DNA of 28,416 nt from a virus. The stretch lies in the IMG/VR virus record IMGVR_UViG_3300018080_000486, positions 1-28,416 of that record. One strand, written 5' to 3'. Both the position numbers and the translations under genes were made by a program. The notes under the pieces are model-generated. The model was not told where the DNA came from. It did no database searches and worked only from the letters and a program-made list of their open reading frames with translations. Below, piece after piece: positions 21,821 through 28,211 of this stretch; positions within the stretch are counted from its first letter, which is position 1; every line of letters begins with the position of its first letter.

Positions 21821-21847
21821 GGACCCAGGTTCTATGAACCCGGGTCC
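21821..21847 (-). promoter_or_regulatory. hairpin between tail tube and chaperone genes
   Basis: On the - strand, GGACCCGGGTTC and GAACCTGGGTCC form a 12-bp stem with one G-U pair and a 3-base loop, located between the tube gene stop (21882) and the chaperone start (21784). No T-run follows, so it is more likely an attenuator or mRNA 3'-end stabiliser for the very highly expressed tube gene than a full terminator. Confidence 0.5.
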
Positions 21848-21881
21848 ACCCGTTACAAAAACACCCGGGGAAGGGATGTCA

Positions 21882-23045
21882 TCAGGCCGCCAGACGCGCC
21901 ACGCGCCAGGTGATTCCTTCCGTTTCGTGTTTGTAGGCCGTGAAGCCCAGGTCTTCCAGAATGTCCGTGTTGATTCCGGTGGCCACCTGTTGGCCACTGG
22001 TGAACTTGATTCGCGGGAAGTCCATGACGTACCCGTTCCCGGCGTCATCCTGGAAGACGATGGCGATGGACGTGGCGGTGAAGTTCCGATATTTGTCCAT
22101 CTTCGTCTTCACGGTGAAATAGGCCGTGACCGTTCCCGTCATGTTCCGTGTTCCGCGTCCGATGGAAATGGCGCCCAGGGTGGCCACCTGAAGACGGGCG
22201 CGAAGGTTATTCCGCCCCTGAATGGTGAACCCGGTGATTCCATAGTCCGCGTTCGCTTCCAGAACGGAAATGACGTGGTCTATGGCGTTCATCACCTGGG
22301 TGGTGGTCACCGCGTCCTTCGAAGTGGAATCCGTAGCCGTGGCGGAAATTTCATCCTTCCCGATGAAGGAAAAGGTTCCCGTCACGATTTGGTCCACGGA
22401 CACGGTCAGGGCGATTCCATCCAGGGCCATTCCGCGGTCCAGAATGAATTCGTTTGACAGGTCCGTGAATTCCTTTTCGAAGTGGAAGGTTTCCATGGTG
22501 GCGGTTCCGTCCACCACCTGTTCCATCATCTTGATGGTCACGGATTCGCCGCCAGGGTCATCCGTGGTCAGGTCCGTATAGACGGTGATTTTGTCATTCG
22601 TCTTTGTCGCGATTTTGTGGAAACCGTTCGCGATTTCCGAACCCGTCCCGGTGAACCCGGAAACGTGAATCCACTGGTTCGCCACGAAGTTCGTGAAGCC
22701 GCCTGTTTGGTTGAACGAATCGTCGGCTTCGCCCACGGAGATATCCGTGCCCGACGCCGTTTGAATCGTGGACCACCCGCCCGCCATCAGGAAGGCGTCA
22801 AAGAAATCATCGAAAGTCCCATAGGACAATTCGACGTTGATATCACCGTCCGCCGAAAGGGCGTTCCGGATGACATCCGACACCTGGCCGTCTTCGACGA
22901 TTTCCTGGGACGTGACGGTTCCCGTGGTCTGTTTCAGGCTTTCACCAGTGAATCGAAGTTTCTGATAGGTTCCACCGGGCGCGACACCGAAATTCCCCGC
23001 GCCTTCTTTCGCATAGGCCAGGGACATCGAATTCGCGTCCGACAT
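21882..23045 (-). CDS. major tail tube protein
   Basis: 387 residues. The start MSDANSMSLAYAKEGAGNFG and the segment TYQKLRFTGESLKQTTGTVTSQEIVEDGQVSDVIR (anchors FTGESLK, S.EI..DGQ..D) are typical of siphophage tube proteins that read like GLTPATPT..LRFTGESL. A central GGFTNFVANQWIHVSGFTG stretch and following strands (DKITVYTD, SVTIKMM) form an inserted domain also seen in this family (Phage_tube_2 type). The C-terminal half is a beta-sandwich (AYFTVKTKMDKYRNFTATSIAIVFQDDAG). It is preceded by GAAAGGAACAAACC. It is a major structural protein and its gene lies at the usual place between the tail terminator and the chaperones. Confidence 0.85.
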   Translation of the reverse strand: MSDANSMSLAYAKEGAGNFGVAPGGTYQKLRFTGESLKQTTGTVTSQEIVEDGQVSDVIRNALSADGDINVELSYGTFDDFFDAFLMAGGWSTIQTASGTDISVGEADDSFNQTGGFTNFVANQWIHVSGFTGTGSEIANGFHKIATKTNDKITVYTDLTTDDPGGESVTIKMMEQVVDGTATMETFHFEKEFTDLSNEFILDRGMALDGIALTVSVDQIVTGTFSFIGKDEISATATDSTSKDAVTTTQVMNAIDHVISVLEANADYGITGFTIQGRNNLRARLQVATLGAISIGRGTRNMTGTVTAYFTVKTKMDKYRNFTATSIAIVFQDDAGNGYVMDFPRIKFTSGQQVATGINTDILEDLGFTAYKHETEGITWRVARLAA

Positions 23046-23058
23046 GGTTTGTTCCTTT

Positions 23059-23517
23059 CTACGTTTCGTCCGTCAGGAATGGAATTTCCACGTTCCACTG
23101 GAACCACGGGCCGTCCCGCCCGACACGGACCGTTTTCGGCTTCCGATAAGTGATTCCACCAGGCTTCGCGCCATCGGCGGGTTTGAAGGCGTTTGTGATG
23201 ACACCCGCCAGGGTCAAAGCCACTTGACTTCCGGTTCCGGCGGGGACGAAGACCATGGCCGTGGCCGTTCCGTGGGTTCGGAACTTCTTCGTGGCGCCGC
23301 CGATTTCCGATAGGTCCGAATCATCGAAGCGGACCGTGAAACGGACCCACTTCGTGGCCGAAGGGTCCGCGGGGTCTATGGACGGGGGAACGAATTCGTC
23401 CGACACGGAACTGTTCCCCGCGTTATCGTATTCCACCAGACCCGCCAGGGACTGGGGTGTTTCCACGTCTGTTTCGAACTTCGTCATGATGGTGGTTTGG
23501 ATGGTGATTTCCGCCAT
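23059..23517 (-). CDS. tail terminator-like protein
   Basis: 152 residues. The ATG at 23517 shares its A with the upstream TGA (TGATG) and is preferred over an in-frame ATG at 23616 that would lie within the upstream gene. The shape KFETDVETPQ, KWVRFTVRFDD, THGTATAMVFVPAGTGSQVALTLAGVITNAF and WFQWNVEIPF (quoted as anchors FRTHG.A..VFVPAGTG and FQWNVEIPF) matches phage tail terminators, which cap the tube and join it to the head. The order after the HK97 gp10-like gene and before the tube gene supports this. Confidence 0.7.
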   Translation of the reverse strand: MAEITIQTTIMTKFETDVETPQSLAGLVEYDNAGNSSVSDEFVPPSIDPADPSATKWVRFTVRFDDSDLSEIGGATKKFRTHGTATAMVFVPAGTGSQVALTLAGVITNAFKPADGAKPGGITYRKPKTVRVGRDGPWFQWNVEIPFLTDET

Positions 23518-23954
23518 CAGAGTCCCACTTCCTTCGCGGCCAGGCCGCGTTCCAACATTCGATTTAGGCGCCGAAGGGTGACACCCACCATTCCGTCCGG
23601 GTGGCGCCTGGACCATCCGTGTTCCAGGCGTTCGGCATACGGAACGTTATTCACCAGGAAGGATACCCCGAATGGGTCCTGGATTCCACGGTCGGCTTTT
23701 CCGCCTTCCTGGGCGATGGTTTTTGCCCCCTGGGTGTCCCACCTGGATTCAGGAACTTCATTCGCCACGGGCGCCGCTTCGGAATACTGCCAGTTCCCCC
23801 GCGCCCGGCCGGACTTCACGGCCGTGGTTTTCACCACTCCATCCAGGGCCAGAATGAACATCTTCTTCCGGAACAGAAGAAGCGGTCCCGGCGCCAGGGT
23901 CCGGGCGAAGGTTTCCAGGTTCGAAACGAAACTTTCCAGGTTATCTATCGGCAT
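23517..23954 (-). CDS. tail completion protein (HK97 gp10-like)
   Basis: 145 residues. The pattern MFILALDGVVKTTAVKSGRARGNW, then VSFLVNNVPYAERLEHGWSRRHPDGMVGVTL (anchors TAVKSGRARGNW and VNNVPYAERLEHG) is characteristic of HK97 gp10-like neck/tail completion proteins: a helix followed by T...SG..R..W and a late NN.PYA..LE.G. The protein should act at the head-tail joint. The ATG is directly after the upstream TGA, and the stop overlaps the next start by one base. Confidence 0.8.
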   Translation of the reverse strand: MPIDNLESFVSNLETFARTLAPGPLLLFRKKMFILALDGVVKTTAVKSGRARGNWQYSEAAPVANEVPESRWDTQGAKTIAQEGGKADRGIQDPFGVSFLVNNVPYAERLEHGWSRRHPDGMVGVTLRRLNRMLERGLAAKEVGL

Positions 23955-24362
23955 TCATCCGGTCTTTCGAATCACCAGACCCCACGCCACGATGTCATCA
24001 CCGGGTTCATAGGGGTTCAGGGCTTCCACCTTCCAGACCGTCCCATCATCGAATGAAACATACTGACCCATGGCGGGCGTAAACGAAATTGCGGTCCCGT
24101 CCGTGTCCTGGGCCGGAACGAAAATCATGGCGTCCCCGGCCTTCGAAAGAAACCCTGGGAAGAATTCTTCCATGAAGTTCACGCGGGCCGTGGAATACCA
24201 GGTGACCGGCGAACCGCCCGCCTGGCCCTTCGTGACCCCGCCCGTGGCGGTGGAATGGGCGTTTGTGGAATAGACGGTGAACGTCACGTCCGCCTTCGGG
24301 AACTTGTCCTGAATCAGACGGGCCGCCAGTTCCGCGAACTTCGTGTCAAGGGTTTGTGTCAT
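23955..24362 (-). CDS. head closure / stopper-like protein
   Basis: 135 residues. After a short N-terminal helix (KFAELAARLIQDKF), the protein is beta-rich, with VTFTVYSTNA, TWYSTARVNFMEEF, DAMIFVPAQDTD and a final VSFDDGTVWKVEALNPYEPGDDIVAWGLVIRK (anchors VWKVE and PGDDIVAW). The VS..G..W.V..V.....GD.I..W.L.. ending resembles head-tail joining (stopper) proteins of siphophages. Position between connector and completion genes agrees. The start follows AAAAGGCCG inside the last 17 bases of the upstream gene. The assignment is by pattern and order, not by a strong motif. Confidence 0.6.
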   Translation of the reverse strand: MTQTLDTKFAELAARLIQDKFPKADVTFTVYSTNAHSTATGGVTKGQAGGSPVTWYSTARVNFMEEFFPGFLSKAGDAMIFVPAQDTDGTAISFTPAMGQYVSFDDGTVWKVEALNPYEPGDDIVAWGLVIRKTG

Positions 24363-24798
24363 CGGCCTTTTCCACCTGTTCGTGTTCCACCCGCAACAGG
24401 CCCGCTTCCAGGTTCAAGCGGACATTCGCCTGAACCCTGATGTTCGCTTCCATCAGAACCGGGTCTTCCGCGCCTTCCAGTGGTTCCAGAGCGAACCGCG
24501 TGATTCCCATGATTTCTTCGCCCTTCGTTCCGTCCGGCCGCGCCACGAACGCCTGGAACGTTTCCGAAGACCCGCGACATTCCACGATGATTCCAGGTCC
24601 CAGGTTCGGTCCCAGGCGTTCGGCCTGTTCCCGACGTTCGTCCATCGTGTAAATCGTTCGAATCGCGGCGTCCACGGCCGTGTCCGACATCACGGTCCCT
24701 TCGGTGTTTTCCTTCCGCCCGGTCAGAAATTCCGCCAGGGTTCCCAGGCGATTTTGAAGGTTCAGGTTTTCCTGTTCCAGTTCTTCCTTCGTCTTCAT
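24346..24798 (-). CDS. hypothetical protein in head-tail connector region
   Basis: 150 residues, acidic, with a short coiled-coil-like N-terminus (MKTKEELEQENLNLQNRLGTL), a helical middle (AVDAAIRTIYTMDERREQAERL), strands in IIVECRGSSETFQAFVARPDG, and two more strands before the acidic end (DPVLMEANIRVQANVRLNLEAG). A GAAAGGAAGAACAG ribosome-binding site precedes the ATG. It is not recognised. Being between the DnaT-like connector and the head closure gene suggests a virion assembly role, but no motif shows it. Confidence 0.6.
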   Translation of the reverse strand: MKTKEELEQENLNLQNRLGTLAEFLTGRKENTEGTVMSDTAVDAAIRTIYTMDERREQAERLGPNLGPGIIVECRGSSETFQAFVARPDGTKGEEIMGITRFALEPLEGAEDPVLMEANIRVQANVRLNLEAGLLRVEHEQVEKADDTNP

Positions 24799-24814
24799 CT
24801 GTTCTTCCTTTCCG

Positions 24815-25330
24815 CTATCCGTTCAAACGGATTCGTCCCGCCAGGGTCAGGACATCACCCAGGACCCGCGCCACTTCGGGAAACAGCTTTCCGCCCTGGG
24901 ACTTCTTTCCGAAATATTCCACCGCTTCTTCCATCGGACCGAACTTGCTACGTTCGGACTTGATTTTGTCCGGGGAAATGATTCCTTCGCGGATGGTGTC
25001 GATATACGGACAGAGCATCCAGAACGCGGTTCGAACCTGGACGGGGACGGAATCGGACGCGACATAATAGCCGTCTTCGTCCTGGACGTTATAGCGTGGC
25101 CAGTCCTTCGCCTGGGCCTTCGTCTTTCGAATTCCCTTCCATCGGCGCCGGAACGTGTTGTCCATCCAGTTCGTGGTTTTCCGGGCCTTCTGTTCCTTCA
25201 CTTCTTCGTCCAGGTCTTCCCAGTCCGCCGCCGCGGTCCCGATGGACTGGTGATAAGTGGTCACGGCCGCGGTGGTGTCATAGGATTCCGCGTCCGTCTT
25301 TCCGGTTCCGTCTTCCACCACCAGGGCCAT
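24815..25330 (-). CDS. DnaT-like head-tail connector protein (PF20557 type)
   Basis: 171 residues. It begins MALVVEDGTGKTDAESYDTTA and continues with a helix ending WMDNTFRRRWKGIRKT, DWPRYNVQDEDGYYVASDSVP and VQVRTAFWMLCPY. This is the usual pattern M.LVVEDG.G..DAESY...A....H...G, the Y.D..F..RW.G RRWP..G..DDG..I.SD..P..V..A of phage putative DnaT-like/head-tail connector proteins. They form the adaptor ring below the portal. It lies 3 bases after a small unknown gene and 16 bases before the next. Family recognition is from memory; confidence is good on pattern and position. Confidence 0.8.
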   Translation of the reverse strand: MALVVEDGTGKTDAESYDTTAAVTTYHQSIGTAAADWEDLDEEVKEQKARKTTNWMDNTFRRRWKGIRKTKAQAKDWPRYNVQDEDGYYVASDSVPVQVRTAFWMLCPYIDTIREGIISPDKIKSERSKFGPMEEAVEYFGKKSQGGKLFPEVARVLGDVLTLAGRIRLNG

Positions 25331-25333
25331 GGG

Positions 25334-25663
25334 CTATCCCCCCTTTTCGATTCCTTCCGTCTTCGGCTTCGGAACCTTCGTGGCGTCCATCACCAGGGCT
25401 TCGTCCGCCGCCGGTTCGGGCTTCGGACCCAGTGGCGCGGGCGGCTTCTTCACTTCGGGCGCCTGGCCCGTCTTCTTCCAGGTGTCGAAGCGGGCCTGTT
25501 CATCTTCACTGGCGAACCGCCAGGCTTCTTCGGCAAACCTGGGAAACCCGGTGTCCGGGTCCGTTCCCGCGAACACCCTGAAGTTCGTTCCCAGTTTCGA
25601 ATCCGCCGCCGGTCCGGACAAGCGGACCAGGCCCGCGGGTCCCACCATTTCGAACATTTCCAT
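25334..25663 (-). CDS. small proline-rich hypothetical protein
   Basis: 109 residues. The N-terminal half is compact (MEMFEMVGPAGLVRLSGP, then NFRVFAGTDPDTGFPRFAEEAW), followed by a Pro/Lys/Ala-rich tail (EVKKPPAPLGPKPEPAADE). The start follows GGAAGGGGACATC. Disordered Pro-rich tails of this kind occur in small head-associated proteins, but no family is recognised. Its place among the capsid genes is the only functional hint. Confidence 0.6.
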   Translation of the reverse strand: MEMFEMVGPAGLVRLSGPAADSKLGTNFRVFAGTDPDTGFPRFAEEAWRFASEDEQARFDTWKKTGQAPEVKKPPAPLGPKPEPAADEALVMDATKVPKPKTEGIEKGG

Positions 25664-25677
25664 GATGTCCCCTTCCG

Positions 25678-25833
25678 TTAGGGTTGCGCCGCCGTCCAGT
25701 TCGCCCGGTGTCGCTTCCTGTTGAAATACAGGGCCGCGGCCATCCGGTCATTCATGGTCCGAATCGGCCGTGGCTTCACCGTGTCCCCTGGCCGGGCGGG
25801 CGCCTTCACCTGTTCGGGTTTCGGCTTCGCCAC
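25678..25833 (-). CDS. 51-residue basic protein with GTG start
   Basis: A short frame starting at GTG 25833, one base after the upstream stop (TGACGTG) and preceded by CCGGAGGAAAGGACTGAC, which contains both a GGAGG and an AAAGGA ribosome-binding site. The product begins VAKPKPEQVKAPARPGDTVK and then has a helix (DRMAAALYFNRKRHRANW) and ends TAAQP. It fills an otherwise empty 170-base interval in a block where genes are nearly end to end. An internal ATG (about residue 26) would give a shorter form. The function is unknown; it is basic and Pro-rich, consistent with a small capsid-associated protein. Confidence 0.6.
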   Translation of the reverse strand: MAKPKPEQVKAPARPGDTVKPRPIRTMNDRMAAALYFNRKRHRANWTAAQP

Positions 25834-25834
25834 G

Positions 25835-26116
25835 TCAGTCCTTTCCTCCGGCCTTCGCCTTCGCGGCCGCCAGAATCTTCTTCGCTTCCGCTTCGGCGGC
25901 CGCCAGAATCTTCGCGGCCTGGGCGCGGGCGTTCCCCAGGATTTCGTTCGCTTCCGTGGTGTATTTCTGAACCAGTTTCTGGGCTTCTTCCGGCGTCCCC
26001 ACCTTCGGTTCGTCGGCGCGGGCCAGACGGTTCGCGGTGACCAGGTCCACCTGGGCGCCCTTCTTCACGTTCAGCTTCGGCCGGACGGCCTTCACCGTTT
26101 TCGTTTCGTCCGTCAT
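25835..26116 (-). CDS. alanine-rich helical protein with 11-residue repeats
   Basis: 93 residues. After a basic N-terminus (TKTVKAVRPKLNVKKGAQ) and a short linker, the protein becomes a long Ala/Lys/Glu helix. Its last part repeats every 11 residues (AKILAAAEAEA, KKILAAAKAKA), and the DNA repeats too: an 18-base block recurs 33 bases apart at 25863 and 25896. Hendecad helices are usually coiled coils or surface-binding amphipathic helices. It lies just after the major capsid gene in transcription order; a capsid-associated or spacer role is possible. The start follows GGAAGGAAAGGACACTATC. Confidence 0.6.
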   Translation of the reverse strand: MTDETKTVKAVRPKLNVKKGAQVDLVTANRLARADEPKVGTPEEAQKLVQKYTTEANEILGNARAQAAKILAAAEAEAKKILAAAKAKAGGKD

Positions 26117-26219
26117 GATAGTGTCCTTTCCTTCCGGCTAGGGTCCGGACGGACGATGTTGGAACCGCCCGCCCGGACGTTCACGGGTTTCGGTCCGGTT
26201 GTGCGAAGGACCCGAAGTG

Positions 26220-27233
26220 TTAGCCGTTCGTCTTCAGAACCGCGATTCGGACCAGTTTCCGGTCATAGACGCGGTCCCAATTATCCGCGTCTTCGGATTC
26301 CGTGTTCGTGGGGGACTGGCCCGCCACCGTGGTGTTCGTGAACTTGATTCCACGCGGGTGAAGAAGATACTGTTTCCGCGTGAACAGGAATTCCACGCCT
26401 TCACCATCGCCCGCGTCCGGGTCGCGGTCCACTTCGACGGGAACCCGGGACCGGCCTTCACCCCATCCGAACGCACCCGCGCCGAACAGAACCGTCCAAT
26501 AGGTGATTCGGTTCGTCCCGGCCACGGCCGGAAGCCCATCGTCCACGATGACCCGCATTCCCAGATAGGTGGGAATGTTGACTTCGCCCCGGGCGTCCGG
26601 AATGAAGTCAATGAGGTTCAGCTTTCGGAGTTTCGAATAGGGAACGGAGTGAAGGCAAATCCCCGCCAGGGCCGCGCCCGCGTCACCCATCGTCTGTTGG
26701 GTTTCGATGACCGCGGTGGCGGAAATTCGTTCGGCGTCCGTGACGGCCGCGGCGTCATCCGTGGCGATGGAATAGACCATGTCCCCGGAATCGTTCGCGA
26801 CATTGTCCGCGATGACGCCTTTCACGCTGGCGATAAGGTGTTCCTGGTAGGCCCGCGCCCAGTATCCGGCCACGCGGTCCCCGATAACCTTCATGGGGTC
26901 ATCCCCCGCCAGGGCGGACACCAGGTCCGCGGCGGACCAGGACTGGTTCCGGTGGTGTCCCACGCCCACGTCCGAAGACGCGGTGATTTTCTTCGATTCC
27001 GACGAAGACGTGGGGTCATCGGAACTGATGTTCGGTTCGTCGGACGCCAGGTCATTCCAGAACGGAAGGGTGAACGTCTTCCCCCCGCCCTGAATCAGCT
27101 TTGCGAACTGGGCGTCCGGCCGAACGATTCCGGACTGAAAGACCGCGGAAAGTTCCGTGGTTCGAACCCGGATATACTGTTCGAAGACATCCGGGACGAT
27201 GACATCGGAAAGTTGCGTGACGGCGTTCGCCAT
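26220..27233 (-). CDS. major capsid protein (HK97 fold, gp13-like family)
   Basis: 337 residues. The start VTQLSDVIVPDVFEQYIRVRT, then TELSAVFQSGIV, GGGKTFTLPFWNDL, WSAADLVSALAGDDPM and VAGYWARAYQEHLIASVKGV, is the characteristic pattern of the coat protein family PF20036 (gp13-like): a short arm, a spine helix ending in GYW.R..Q..LI...KG, and the later HS.....L..L..I....Y.G..V.VDD segment (VPYSKLRKLNLIDFI, YLGMRVIVDDGLP). No delta-domain protease is encoded before it, and the next gene upstream looks like a separate scaffold. AAAGGTGACATACA precedes the ATG. The protein forms the icosahedral shell. Confidence 0.9.
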   Translation of the reverse strand: MANAVTQLSDVIVPDVFEQYIRVRTTELSAVFQSGIVRPDAQFAKLIQGGGKTFTLPFWNDLASDEPNISSDDPTSSSESKKITASSDVGVGHHRNQSWSAADLVSALAGDDPMKVIGDRVAGYWARAYQEHLIASVKGVIADNVANDSGDMVYSIATDDAAAVTDAERISATAVIETQQTMGDAGAALAGICLHSVPYSKLRKLNLIDFIPDARGEVNIPTYLGMRVIVDDGLPAVAGTNRITYWTVLFGAGAFGWGEGRSRVPVEVDRDPDAGDGEGVEFLFTRKQYLLHPRGIKFTNTTVAGQSPTNTESEDADNWDRVYDRKLVRIAVLKTNG

Positions 27234-27274
27234 TGTATGTCACCTTTCATTCAGTGGCGGCCGTCTTCGAACGT

Positions 27275-28129
27275 TCAGGATTCCGGGAATGCCGCGTTTT
27301 CCGCTTCCTTCGCGAAACGGGCGTACAATTCCGGGTCCTCCGTTTTCAGTTCCGCCGCCAGTTTCATGTCACGGGATTCCGGAAGGAACGGGTTCTTCAT
27401 GGCGCCCGTCTTCCCGGTTTCACCAGGTTCGCCGGTCTGGGTTTTCAATCCCACCCGGCCCGTTCCATCGAACATTTCAGACCAGTCATCGGAATCGGCC
27501 ATCGCGGAAAGTTCTTCGCCCACGCCCATGGGGTTCGTTCCCGAATGCCGCTTCATCGAAGGCTTCGGGCGTCCACCTTCGCCTATGACCACCACCTGGA
27601 AGTCTTCCGTTCCGTCCACGGCCAGAATATCCGTCACGGATTCCAGGTGCTTCCGAATTGCGGGACGCCACTTCGCGGTCACCTTCGCTTCATCCATCGC
27701 CTTTTCGATGGACGAAGAATGAAGGGTTCCACGATAGCGGTCCCGCCATTTGTCGCGGTCCGATTCCAGGCCCGAAATCTTCGCCTGGATTTCCGGGTCC
27801 GGGTCATCCGAACCTTTCTTCCCGGCACGGGACGCCCGCGCCTGAAGGTCCGCCACGTCATCCGGGGACGTTTCCCCGTAGGCGTCCAGGCGGGCCTTCC
27901 GCTTCTGGGCCTTTTCTTTCCAGTCATTCGAAGTGGACTTCAGACCGGCCACGTCTTCCAAAGCCCACCCATCCACGGACTGGACTTCCAACACGAAGTC
28001 CCCGTCCGCGGCGTCATCCTGGACAAACCATCTGTCCACCACCCCGGCCAGTTCTTCGGGGGTCATCCCCTTCAGTCTGGCCACCAGTTCCCCTTTTTCC
28101 TTTTCCGTCAGCTTCGCTTTCAGCTTCAT
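27275..28129 (-). CDS. capsid scaffold-like protein
   Basis: 284 residues from ATG 28129, chosen because GGAAGGTGAAGTG precedes it; an in-frame GTG at 28153 also exists but would place the ribosome-binding site inside the gene. The protein is charged and helical: KLTEKEKGELVARLKGMTPEE near the start, a coiled-coil-like central region (DWKEKAQKRKARLDA, SGLESDRDKWRDRYRG), and a C-terminus with FDGTGRVGLKTQTGEPG and short helices. Length, charge, lack of a protease motif and position directly before the major capsid gene fit an internal scaffold. No catalytic residues are seen. Confidence 0.65.
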   Translation of the reverse strand: MKLKAKLTEKEKGELVARLKGMTPEELAGVVDRWFVQDDAADGDFVLEVQSVDGWALEDVAGLKSTSNDWKEKAQKRKARLDAYGETSPDDVADLQARASRAGKKGSDDPDPEIQAKISGLESDRDKWRDRYRGTLHSSSIEKAMDEAKVTAKWRPAIRKHLESVTDILAVDGTEDFQVVVIGEGGRPKPSMKRHSGTNPMGVGEELSAMADSDDWSEMFDGTGRVGLKTQTGEPGETGKTGAMKNPFLPESRDMKLAAELKTEDPELYARFAKEAENAAFPES

Positions 28130-28176
28130 CACTTCACCTTCCTTCCCCGGCACGGGGAATGAAACGCCTTCGCCGG

Positions 28177-28205
28177 ATGATACTTAGGTTCTTCCGTTCA
28201 CGCAA
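28177..28205 (-). promoter_or_regulatory. possible promoter for scaffold and capsid genes
   Basis: On the - strand, TTGCGT (28205-28200) and TATCAT (28182-28177) are 17 bases apart. The -10 matches the sigma70 consensus at five of six positions and the -35 at three. It lies in the short gap between the partial upstream gene and the scaffold gene, where extra transcription of the highly expressed capsid genes would be useful. Confidence 0.4.
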
Positions 28206-28211
28206 ACGTTT

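Noticed and set aside
26199-27722. 507-codon + strand open frame across the capsid and scaffold genes
   Set aside because: It is antisense to a confidently recognised major capsid gene and crosses the boundary of two real genes; its translation has shadow composition.
27863-28111. Coiled-coil pattern as evidence of a head maturation protease fused to the scaffold
   Set aside because: No Ser/His/Asp or Cys protease signature is visible in the 284-residue protein, so only a scaffold-like call is kept.
28130-28153. GTG start giving a longer scaffold protein
   Set aside because: The GGAAGG ribosome-binding site lies inside this extension and is correctly spaced for the ATG at 28129.
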